Assembly (NCBI GenBank): GCA_029238215.1
Contig: JAQWGN010000016.1
Coordinates: 26,853 to 90,852 of the forward strand
Direction of reading: 5' to 3'
Length of the DNA stretch: 64,000 nucleotides
DNA from: Flavobacteriaceae bacterium
Lineage (GTDB): Bacteria; Bacteroidota; Bacteroidia; Flavobacteriales; Flavobacteriaceae
Below, piece by piece: positions 46,701-53,092 of this stretch. Below the pieces are notes generated by a model. The model was not told the origin of the DNA. It searched no databases and saw only the letters and a program-made list of their open reading frames with translations. The first letter of the stretch is position 1; every line of letters begins with the position of its first letter. The translations under genes and the position numbers were made by a program.

Positions 46701-47100
46701 CTATCTCAAGAGAAGACAATTTTTCATGAACCCCTTTAGCGCGTAATGCATACGGGTTTAAGGCAAACCATTGGTCCATTTTTGAGGATTGACTTTTATT
46801 TGCTTGCCCTAACTGCCACTTATATAGCGCGTTTTGGGTTAATGGACAAAATCCTTTTTTTGCCAAAAAGAAAAGCACTTTTTTCTTTCTGTTATTTTTT
46901 CTAAAATATACATTTCTAGAATTCCGTATTTGTGTTCGAAGCGTTGATGCAGACTTTTCACGATCGCCCTCTCCAAGCCGATCAACAAAAGAAGAAAAAA
47001 TCCGAGTACCCATAGAAACTATCCTAGGATTTGTTGATTGCTGCACAAGCGACCATCCAATAGATTCTGTTCCGATATGAATTCCTAAGATTTGTTTCAC
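43729..47100 (-). CDS. cas9: Nuclease-dead type II-C Cas9 homologue
   Basis: The 1123-residue protein aligns end to end with Bacteroidetes Cas9: RuvC-I (ILGIHIGTESIGW, 4-16), bridge helix (about 50-85; RNSRNVYFRKNNRKKK), REC lobe (about 85-530), RuvC-II (VKFVLSNEVK, 556-565), HNH (CPYTDTPITIEDLF, 617-630, to NKTPYEYF), RuvC-III (about 730-790), and WED/PAM-interacting region with NNHHVMIYQ and SFWEAVRR. Every catalytic position is changed: RuvC D to H8, E to V559, H to Y778, D to N781; HNH D to V637 and H to Y638. The HNH Asn (N652) remains. The frame has no stop or shift. The start is GTG at 47100, with an in-frame stop five codons upstream. No cas1, cas2 or csn2 is nearby. I infer an RNA-guided DNA binder without cleavage. 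Confidence 0.93.
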   Translation of the reverse strand: MKQILGIHIGTESIGWSLVQQSTNPRIVSMGTRIFSSFVDRLGEGDREKSASTLRTQIRNSRNVYFRKNNRKKKVLFFLAKKGFCPLTQNALYKWQLGQANKSQSSKMDQWFALNPYALRAKGVHEKLSSLEIGRILYHLTQRRGKVMSSMQDDSTAKVLYNGLPNANRLGINQTNAHLDDLYLGEYLNTLLPEKEASYTYQSTRIRNRYLNRTMFLEEIEALLNKQQQYHKALNEDFIAELLGENRDKGLLFYQRTASYKRSRGSLATCPFEKNKQLMWLSHPMHELYELYCWVNTIKLYGKNLTPDQREVALKIALQFSSFLFKKVRVALEIDDPYAFNYDDSAKLFLSHTLVQLSRNNAFGSKVLDFSKNEQHELWHDLHFYSNKDMLEQRLREKWKLSAVKAKTVASIKLKPGTGKLSMKAATSILDYLKEGHPTQTAIILGGVKNAIGQQRWNSLNKSKQESIEYFIQATIEEKDIHVMDWLSDFENAFNFKLNQNKLYLLNQENEDFLPISPEENHKILRSLKPVAQKPIFELRKLINQLISEHGAIDQVKFVLSNEVKVNAKYRKSLYISKKYREHTLPKIHNEVLEAEQNPTHTNLFKYKLWLEWNKTCPYTDTPITIEDLFTDKVSIVYIQPWSRFFNDSDKNKALCMSSFKQNILNKTPYEYFSEQASGEWEQVKTRVLEQLLKGSAKNVSYHKFRHFISSVYSVDSISREFNDQHHLAIKVKNYLSRVCGDVVATRGNAISSIRRKWGISNLEAFNQKPRYFNTREYALNALVTALNKPSFLEELRHWNRYEPLPYRGVFPTPWKRFTSDVLQAYNNISVSIDINNQVVRKIVQSNSLKDGLSPKGKLHKDSYYGKRTTPDGVESYHIKKSISTLSTAKQISKIVDYSIRELIYDQIDLEGGFINGKIPKDALIKQTDTGWESKVFLPNKNGDPVPVRSVRVRENVGNAVQVSKGQNKYVNPRNNHHVMIYQAIDNSFQEHIVSFWEAVRRIREKESLYQLPSEGRMIISTLHINDCFILGLSQKEIFERLEAGTSLWEHVYKVQRISSKYYEFRHIYNLDVYDQTYPNYVRILNFGERKTGWKTHNPFKISIDVLGNITPFYKLLKVPEMQ

Positions 47101-47123
47101 TTTAAAATTTTTTTATATATTTG
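47091..47123 (+). promoter_or_regulatory. Promoter of the tracrRNA-like gene
   Basis: TTTG (47091-47094), 21 bp, then TATATTTG (47116-47123), a perfect TAnnTTTG. The -33 element lies inside the first codons of the divergent cas9-like gene. The RNA would start at about 47127-47131, just before the anti-repeat. Confidence 0.75.
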
Positions 47124-47129
47124 GATAAT

Positions 47130-47196
47130 CTTATCACAATAAGGCATTAGCCGCGGATAATTATCCAGTGTCCCGCTTAGGTGGGACTTTTTTTTT
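47130..47196 (+). ncRNA. tracrRNA-like small RNA
   Basis: The RNA would contain, in order, the anti-repeat TTATCACAAT (47131-47140), AAGGC-ATTA-GCCG (hairpin GGC/GCC), the self-complementary GGATAATTATCC (47155-47166), and a 7-bp terminator hairpin (47170-47187) with nine T (47188-47196). ACAATAAGGC followed by GCCGC closely matches the core of the Neisseria meningitidis tracrRNA (CUACAAUAAGGC...GCCGC), a II-C reference. It is divergent from the cas9-like gene and has its own promoter. The anti-repeat is complementary to the repeat units at 43628-43690. At about 67 nt it is short because it starts directly at the anti-repeat. Confidence 0.8.
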
Positions 47197-47271
47197 ACTC
47201 TTTTTTTAAATTTCCTAGGGTTTAGGTCGAGAATTCCCGACCATACCCAAGGAGTAGCATAACAATCAAAG

Positions 47272-47307
47272 CAAAAAAATAAAACGGTTCATTGCTACTT
47301 ATGAACC
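47272..47307 (-). terminator. Second minus-strand terminator upstream of the cas9-like gene
   Basis: GGTTCAT / ATGAACC (47286-47307) is a perfect 7-bp stem, followed on the minus strand by GTTTTATTTTTTT. No ORF lies between it and the terminator at 47436. The rest of 47197-47435 holds no gene that I can support. Confidence 0.6.
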
Positions 47308-47428
47308 TATAAAAAAGGGCAAAAAAGGTTGTTGAGGTAAAATCACTGTTAATGGGTTATTTACTCCCTACGACACAAAGGTGATTTGATTCATAAAAAA
47401 GCCATCAGACTCAAAAGAAAAACAAGAG

Positions 47429-47464
47429 AAAAAGGGGTTAACAAGCCTAAACGGCTCTTTAACC
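47429..47464 (-). terminator. Terminator of the SurA/PpiD-like gene
   Basis: On the minus strand GGTTAA..AGCC pairs with GGCT..TTAACC (6 + 4 bp, with a 2-nt mismatch; 47436-47464) and a short T run follows. It lies about 60 bp after the chaperone stop. Confidence 0.65.
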
Positions 47465-47521
47465 TTAAAAAAAAAGGGGGGTAATCTAGTGTAAGAAAAA
47501 AGCTACAAAAACCCGCTGAAA

Positions 47522-49630
47522 TTAATAATAAAGCGAACGATTATCTGTAATGTCAAATGAAACCTTTACAGCATCGTCTACTTTTTGAGCAATGTTTTGT
47601 TTCGCAGCATTTGCAATAGAAGCTTTATATCCCGCATAATTTGATAAAGCTGCTGCAGGTGTCGTAGCCTTTAATTCAACCATAAACACACCGGTATTGC
47701 CAACAATGGGTTCGGAAGTTGTTCCAGGTGTTAAACCAAAACTTCTGCCAACTACATTTGGCTCTTGTGCCGATCCGGCCAACATGCTCGTATTGCGATT
47801 AATCGCATTTGCAGTACTTACCGTTTGTTTAAATTGTGTAGCAACCTCAGCAAGTGAAGTAAATCCTTTAAGCTGCTTTAGCAGCATCTCTTGCTTTTTT
47901 TCTTTAATAACTAAGGGGCTAACAGCAGTGATAACTTCTTCCACATCAGGAAGGCCTTCAGCTTTGACAGATGAAATCTGCACAATAATATACCCTCCAG
48001 TTGTTAGGGCAAATCGCTTGACTGCCAACTCAGAGGTATTCTCTTCAAATGCCCAACGGATAACTTGACGCTGTGATCCTAGTAACGGCAATGATTCGTC
48101 CAAAGCTTTAATGTCATCTACATCTTTTACGATATAATTTTTCAACTTAGATTGCTCTAAAAAATCAGCTTCTTGTACGTCGAGCTCAAACTGTGTAGCA
48201 GCAGTAAACACTTGATTACTAGTTGCTTCAGAAGGAATCAATTTTTTTGAAATTGTAGCTAATTTTACTACATCATTTTTATCTTGAATTTCAATAACAT
48301 GAAATCCAAATTCAGTTTCAACAACTCCAAATGCCCCAACGCGATTAGAAAATACAAAATCACTGAAAGGTGCGACCATATCGCCACGAACGAATTCAGG
48401 TAACTCGCCTCCTCTTGATGCAGAAGGACCATCTGAGTTCTCACGCGCCAATTGAGCAAAGTCACTTCCGCGTTTCGCTTTTCTTAGTAGTGCATTAGCT
48501 TCTTTTCTTGCAGTAGCCTTTGTTCGTGTAATCGTTTCAGCTGCACGAGAAGCCCCCTTAAACGAAACAAGAATATGACGTGCCTTAACTTTTCCATTTT
48601 TTTGGCGTGAAACAAGACGTGTAATATTGCTGTAGCCGTTGTCTTCGTAAGGACCAAACACTTCACCTTTGGGGAGATTAAATAACGTACTCGCATAGTT
48701 TCCAGAAAGTTCCGTTTTACTAACAAAACTATCGTTGTATGGAAGATCTGAGTATTCTCCAACAAATGAAGCAATAGAAGCCTCTTCAACGCTTGCAAGT
48801 GACGGAAATGTTTCTTCTTGTTTAGAAACCTCATTAAACAAGGTACGTTCGGAAAGCAAATTACGTAATTCGTTTTCGATAAGTACTTTATCATCTGGTG
48901 TTGGATCTTCAGAAAACTGTACGTAGCGTAAGCTTCTTGATGCCTCTCTTTTGTATTTATCGCTGTTTTTTGCAATATATGCTGCAATATCTTTTTTGGT
49001 AATTTTTACCAAGCTGTCTGAAATTACTGCGTAAGGAATGCGCACGTAATCAATATCAACAAGATCATTTTGTAAGGCATAAGACTGTTGAGCTTCAAAA
49101 TTTGTAACATTGAGACCTACATTAACCATATCTTGGTATTGTTGAACACGTAAGTTGCTTTTGATGGATGCTTCTTGCGCTTTCCATTGATCGAAGCCTT
49201 GCGGATTATTTCTGCTTAAATCAATAATAAAATCGGTGAATTTTTCGGGATCAAATAACCCATCTTCACCCTGAAATTGTGGGTCTGAAGAAAAATTGGG
49301 ATCCGTTTTCAAAAATTGTTCAATGTGTTCTTTTCCAATAAAAAGTCCCAATGCGTCAAGTGCTTGCTCGTAGGCCTTTGTGTTTGACGATTGTTCATAG
49401 GCGTAATTAACGGCTTGCATAGAGCTCATACGATAACTGCGTTCCGCAAAATCAACTTGCTGGCTAAATGCATCAATTCCTACTTCCGCATCTCCTACTA
49501 CAAGAACAGGATCTTGACTTGTAGATGTATTTCCATCAAAAACTCCTGTAAATACGAACGCTAAAAGCGCCATACCAATAATGAAAATTAAAACTAATGA
49601 ACGCTCTCTGATTTTACCTAATATAGCCAT
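47522..49630 (-). CDS. Membrane-anchored peptidyl-prolyl isomerase (PpiD/SurA-like)
   Basis: The 702-residue chaperone has one N-terminal membrane helix (about 12-32), a SurA_N-like helical region, and a parvulin domain (about 345-450) with KARHILVSFKG, FAQLARENSDGPSASRGGELPEF and FGFHVIEI. A second degenerate parvulin-like region follows. The domain faces the periplasm and helps outer-membrane protein folding. It is the last gene of the coaX-to-here string. The gap to the CorC-like gene is 55 bp. Confidence 0.92.
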   Translation of the reverse strand: MAILGKIRERSLVLIFIIGMALLAFVFTGVFDGNTSTSQDPVLVVGDAEVGIDAFSQQVDFAERSYRMSSMQAVNYAYEQSSNTKAYEQALDALGLFIGKEHIEQFLKTDPNFSSDPQFQGEDGLFDPEKFTDFIIDLSRNNPQGFDQWKAQEASIKSNLRVQQYQDMVNVGLNVTNFEAQQSYALQNDLVDIDYVRIPYAVISDSLVKITKKDIAAYIAKNSDKYKREASRSLRYVQFSEDPTPDDKVLIENELRNLLSERTLFNEVSKQEETFPSLASVEEASIASFVGEYSDLPYNDSFVSKTELSGNYASTLFNLPKGEVFGPYEDNGYSNITRLVSRQKNGKVKARHILVSFKGASRAAETITRTKATARKEANALLRKAKRGSDFAQLARENSDGPSASRGGELPEFVRGDMVAPFSDFVFSNRVGAFGVVETEFGFHVIEIQDKNDVVKLATISKKLIPSEATSNQVFTAATQFELDVQEADFLEQSKLKNYIVKDVDDIKALDESLPLLGSQRQVIRWAFEENTSELAVKRFALTTGGYIIVQISSVKAEGLPDVEEVITAVSPLVIKEKKQEMLLKQLKGFTSLAEVATQFKQTVSTANAINRNTSMLAGSAQEPNVVGRSFGLTPGTTSEPIVGNTGVFMVELKATTPAAALSNYAGYKASIANAAKQNIAQKVDDAVKVSFDITDNRSLYY

Positions 49631-49685
49631 GGGTTGTTATTTAGACTGCTTGCGAAAATACAATTAAAATAAAGAAATTAAAATG

Positions 49686-50948
49686 CTAATTCACATACAC
49701 TTTCACCAAATCCACTTTGGTGTTTGACACCTCTAACATTTCGAATGTAAATCCATCGAGAATAACACGAGCTCCTTCTTGTGGAATATCCGCAGTGTGA
49801 TGGACTATTAGACCTCCTAGGGTCTCGTAAGAATCTGATAAGGGTAGTGAAAGATCATATTCACTGTTAATTTCATCTATTTCAATTCGTGCTGAAAACG
49901 TAAATGAGCCGTCATTGTGGGCTATTGCAACATTCGTTACCGTATCATGTTCGTCTTCAATTTCTCCAAAAAGTTCCTCAATAATATCTTCAAGGGTAAG
50001 CATCCCTGCAGTACCGCCATATTCATCTAAAACTACAGCAATACTAACGCGCTTCTTTACAAGTAAATTAAAAACGTCTTGAATACGCATGGTTTCTGGA
50101 ATCCATTCAACTGCCATAATTATTGCGTGCAATGACTTGGGCTTTTTAAACATATCAAAGGCATGTACATATCCAATAATATTATCCATGGATTGTGCAT
50201 AAATTAAAATCTTAGAGAATCCGGTAGAGGAAAAAATTTCTACCAATTTTGATGGTTTTTCATAGCGATCAATAGCAACCATTTCAGCGCGAGGGACCAT
50301 GACTTCACGTGCTTTTAAATTGGTAAAAGATAGTGCGTTGTGAAAAAGCTGAAGTTCCGCATCTCGATCCTGTTCGTTTACGGTTTGTATGTGTTCAGAA
50401 ACAAAATCTCCAAGTTCAATCTTGCTGAATGCAATAGACTCTTCTTGTCTAGGCAAACGAAAAAAGCGATATAAGATTCCATCTGAAAACCGCAATATTG
50501 CCCAAGAAACAGGCTTCATTAGTTGAAAAAAGACATAGGCGGGAAGGACAAAAAGACTTAAAAATTGATTTGCATAAATTTGAAAAAACACCTTGGGTAA
50601 AAACTCTGCAGTAATAAGTATTACCGCTGTAGAAATTAGCGTTTGATAAAAAATAATGTGCAGGGGTAATGAGGATAAGGTAGCGTACTCGGGGAATAAT
50701 TGGCTAACGATAAGATCACCTGCAAAAATCCCATAAACTACCAAAGCAATATTGTTACCTACAAGCATAGAAACAATAAATCGCGATGGGCTTTGCGTAA
50801 TAGTTTTTAGCAATGAGCCAAATCCTTTACGCTGTGTTTTTTGAATTTCAAGCCTAATTTTATTTGAGGAAACAAACGCAATCTCCATCCCGGAAAAAAA
50901 TGCCGACAACAATAAACTAACAAGTAAAACCGTAAGGGCTACAGACAT
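49686..50948 (-). CDS. CorC/HlyC-type membrane protein (CNNM, CBS domains; GldE-like)
   Basis: The 420-residue product has a CNNM/DUF21 membrane domain with four helices (about 1-160; SAFFSGMEIAFVSSNKIRLE), two CBS domains (about 205-335; VMVPRAEMVAID, VAVVLDEYGGTAGMLTLEDI) and a C-terminal CorC/HlyC domain. Related proteins export Mg2+ or Co2+. In flavobacteria, GldE of the gliding-motility machinery is a member of this family, but I cannot separate it from the general type by eye. Confidence 0.9.
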   Translation of the reverse strand: MSVALTVLLVSLLLSAFFSGMEIAFVSSNKIRLEIQKTQRKGFGSLLKTITQSPSRFIVSMLVGNNIALVVYGIFAGDLIVSQLFPEYATLSSLPLHIIFYQTLISTAVILITAEFLPKVFFQIYANQFLSLFVLPAYVFFQLMKPVSWAILRFSDGILYRFFRLPRQEESIAFSKIELGDFVSEHIQTVNEQDRDAELQLFHNALSFTNLKAREVMVPRAEMVAIDRYEKPSKLVEIFSSTGFSKILIYAQSMDNIIGYVHAFDMFKKPKSLHAIIMAVEWIPETMRIQDVFNLLVKKRVSIAVVLDEYGGTAGMLTLEDIIEELFGEIEDEHDTVTNVAIAHNDGSFTFSARIEIDEINSEYDLSLPLSDSYETLGGLIVHHTADIPQEGARVILDGFTFEMLEVSNTKVDLVKVYVN

Positions 50949-50957
50949 TGATGGTAC

Positions 50958-51152
50958 TTATGATTCTTTGCGCTTTTCAAGTTTTATTCGATAGCGTCTA
51001 CGGATGTAAAACATAAAAAAGGCAATTGCTGAAATGGCAATATCGAGTGCTGTTCTGGCTTCTTCGGATCCAAGAAAATATAAGACTCTAAACAAAAACA
51101 ATCCGCCAAATACTAGGTAAATAATTTCGGATATTCTATAAAATTTAATCAT
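50958..51152 (-). CDS. Small two-helix membrane protein
   Basis: The 64-residue product has two hydrophobic helices (about 8-28 and 34-50) and a basic tail (RRRYRIKLEKRKES) that should face the cytoplasm. Its start overlaps the lptC stop as ATGA, and it precedes the CorC-like gene by 9 bp. I recognise no family; conserved position between lptC and a CorC-like gene would support a real gene. Confidence 0.7.
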   Translation of the reverse strand: MIKFYRISEIIYLVFGGLFLFRVLYFLGSEEARTALDIAISAIAFFMFYIRRRYRIKLEKRKES

Positions 51153-51703
51153 TGTGCTTCTTTTACAAGGACACTACCAATAAGGGGTCCAGTGGTTATT
51201 TTATTAAAAGACCTGCTTGCATCTAAGGTTGTTGCAGCAATGTCGTATTCTTGATTTTTAAAGGTAAAGTTTTCTTCTGTAAAAACCCATTCTCTATTTA
51301 CATCCCAATACAACTGATTGGTTTTTAAATCCGCTCCTTCTGGAGTAGTAATATGAACATTCCCTTGAAGGTCTACTACATCTGTGCGTGTATACATGAT
51401 GCCATAGTCTGCCTTAACATAGGTTTCTTTATCATTTTGGTCATAAAAAACGACCTCTAAACCTTGTGGAAATTCAGAGTATGGAAAGGGTTGATTGGTA
51501 TAATCAACATTCTTAGGTGCTGTCAAAATTGCTAATGTCTGTGCAGAGTCGGTATAAACAACACGTATGGTGTCGGCCTCCCCAACAGGAAGTGCATCAA
51601 ATTGGTTGATGCGTTTCACCTCTTCAAAATTATTTTTGCACGAAAGGGTAAGCAAAGCCAACAGGCTAAATGTGTAATTTTTGGCAATGCTGTTTGGGTA
51701 CAT
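51149..51703 (-). CDS. lptC: LPS export protein LptC
   Basis: The 184-residue product begins at the ATG at 51703, one base after the TPR stop; the open frame upstream to 51964 only shadows the TPR gene. An N-terminal hydrophobic segment ends in TLSC, which looks like a lipoprotein signal in place of the usual single anchor. Beta-strand repeats (GIMYTRTDVVDLQGNVHITT, GADLKTNQLYWD, NQEYDIAATTLDAS) match LptC/OstA folds. It links LptBFG to LptA in LPS transport. LptC with a lipobox is common in Bacteroidetes. Confidence 0.88.
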   Translation of the reverse strand: MYPNSIAKNYTFSLLALLTLSCKNNFEEVKRINQFDALPVGEADTIRVVYTDSAQTLAILTAPKNVDYTNQPFPYSEFPQGLEVVFYDQNDKETYVKADYGIMYTRTDVVDLQGNVHITTPEGADLKTNQLYWDVNREWVFTEENFTFKNQEYDIAATTLDASRSFNKITTGPLIGSVLVKEAQ

Positions 51704-51704
51704 A

Positions 51705-53084
51705 TTACAATTCAGGTACAGTAACGCTATCATTAATCCAGCAAGAAAACTTGATAGTTTCACCGGAATTTCCTTCTGTAAAAATATCGGTTTTACTCGG
51801 TGCTCTACCTTCGTAACTAACCGCCATTTTAAGTGCTGTTTTCTTAGTTCCTGGGTCAACAGTTGCTGCACGTCGGGCTGTCTTTGCAGCCAACCAATAC
51901 ACAGCGCGTTTTTCAAATTGAGAATTCCCGCAGTCATTTGCGCTAGAAGCGTACAAGTTGGCAATCAGCATATAGGCTTTACCCATGGAAGGCTGATTTT
52001 TAAGCGCTCTAAGTGCATACGATCGTGATTTACTTTTGTAGCCACGTGCTTTAAACTTAACGGCAATCTTATACAGTATTGAAGCTTTACGATATTGATC
52101 TTGTTCTAAAGTTAATGACTCCTCATAGTAAGCCAAAGCCCCTTGACTATCGCCTGCTTTGTCTTTAAGCAATCCTAAGTAATAGGCAGAATTTGCAGAT
52201 GGATTAATCGCATGTAATGCTTCAACAAGCTCTACGAACAATGGATCATCAGAACATTCCTTGGCATCCATTCTGCTTGCTGCACGGTTTAACCATACAC
52301 TATCCGATTTATTTGCTTCAAAGTTTTTACGGTAAAGCGGAATTAGATTCTCACAACTCGACTCTTTAGAAATAATCGCATCAAGATTATTTGAATAGGT
52401 AGAGAAGGCATATACATTGGTCTCATAAACACGTTTATTGCGCTGTTCCCGCGACGTTAATGGCTCTCCTGAATCTAGTTTGTTAAGAATAACATCCAGC
52501 TTTTTAGCTAAATTGGTTTGTTCCAATTCAAATTTCTCAGAAATTTCTTCGTATTTGTTGAATAAGTCTTCAGCGGTCTTAGCGCCATTTTTATAAAGCT
52601 GATACGACGTTTTAAAATAGGTATACAACCGCTTTGGGCTTTTAAAACTCTTAGGATCTTCGTTAAAGGCTTTATCAAAAACATCAAACGCCTCTTGTTG
52701 TGTACCAAGGTCATAATCAATCATACTCTGCGCCTTAGAGGAAAGGATATTCCCTACTTCATTTACACCTCGTTTACTGATAGGAAAATGGGTGTACCAG
52801 TCATCGTACAATGCGGCAAGCTCTGATTTAAATGCGGCTTGGTCTGCTGCCGTAGCGTTTTTAATTTTGTGTTTAAGGATTAATTCTCCGTACTTAAAAG
52901 TAGCGACGTTAATTTCCGGACAGGTAGTAACTACCTCTTTCCATGGTGCGTACGCTGAATCGTAATTTTTAACTTTAGCAAATTCTGCAAAAATAGATAG
53001 GTTTGTGGGGCATGTACTTTTATCACCCTGAGCAATGGTATACGTTCCAATGCTTAAAATCAAAAATAGAATAATGTTTTTCAT
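51705..53084 (-). CDS. Secreted TPR-repeat protein
   Basis: The 459-residue periplasmic or outer-membrane protein has a signal peptide (IILFLILSIGTYTIAQ) and TPR repeats, clearest at about 290-410 (AYYLGLLKDKAGDSQGALAYYEESL, ILYKIAVKFKARGYKSKSRSYALRALKNQPS). The Bacteroidetes position between an outer-membrane barrel and lptC suggests envelope assembly, but the role is unknown. It is 8 bp downstream of the outer-membrane protein gene. Confidence 0.88.
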   Translation of the reverse strand: MKNIILFLILSIGTYTIAQGDKSTCPTNLSIFAEFAKVKNYDSAYAPWKEVVTTCPEINVATFKYGELILKHKIKNATAADQAAFKSELAALYDDWYTHFPISKRGVNEVGNILSSKAQSMIDYDLGTQQEAFDVFDKAFNEDPKSFKSPKRLYTYFKTSYQLYKNGAKTAEDLFNKYEEISEKFELEQTNLAKKLDVILNKLDSGEPLTSREQRNKRVYETNVYAFSTYSNNLDAIISKESSCENLIPLYRKNFEANKSDSVWLNRAASRMDAKECSDDPLFVELVEALHAINPSANSAYYLGLLKDKAGDSQGALAYYEESLTLEQDQYRKASILYKIAVKFKARGYKSKSRSYALRALKNQPSMGKAYMLIANLYASSANDCGNSQFEKRAVYWLAAKTARRAATVDPGTKKTALKMAVSYEGRAPSKTDIFTEGNSGETIKFSCWINDSVTVPEL

Positions 53085-53092
53085 GATAATTG

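Noticed and set aside
43729..47100. The Cas9-like gene as an ordinary active Cas9 or as IscB
   Set aside because: All catalytic positions in RuvC-I, II, III and HNH are substituted, so it is not active by the known mechanism. The length, REC lobe and WED/PI region exclude IscB, which is about 400-500 residues.
43729..47100. The Cas9-like gene as a decaying pseudogene
   Set aside because: Over 1123 codons there is no stop or frameshift, the substitutions cluster at catalytic residues while nearby motifs are kept, and an intact tracrRNA gene with perfect promoter and terminator is next to it. Decay would not be so selective; dN/dS in relatives would settle it.
47391..47400. GTGATTTGAT on the plus strand as a third CRISPR repeat
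   Set aside because: Only ten bases match, the upstream TATT is missing, it is in the opposite orientation to the other two units, and no promoter or spacer-like arrangement accompanies it.
48484..48987. Long minus-strand open frame of 167 codons inside the PpiD-like gene
   Set aside because: It is a shadow in another frame of a clearly conserved gene, with low-complexity composition and no family resemblance. Similar shadows elsewhere were left out for the same reason.
51149..51964. A 271-residue LptC starting at 51964
   Set aside because: The first 87 codons overlap the TPR gene in another frame and show no signal peptide; the ATG at 51703 gives a proper lipoprotein-like N-terminus and lies one base after the TPR stop.
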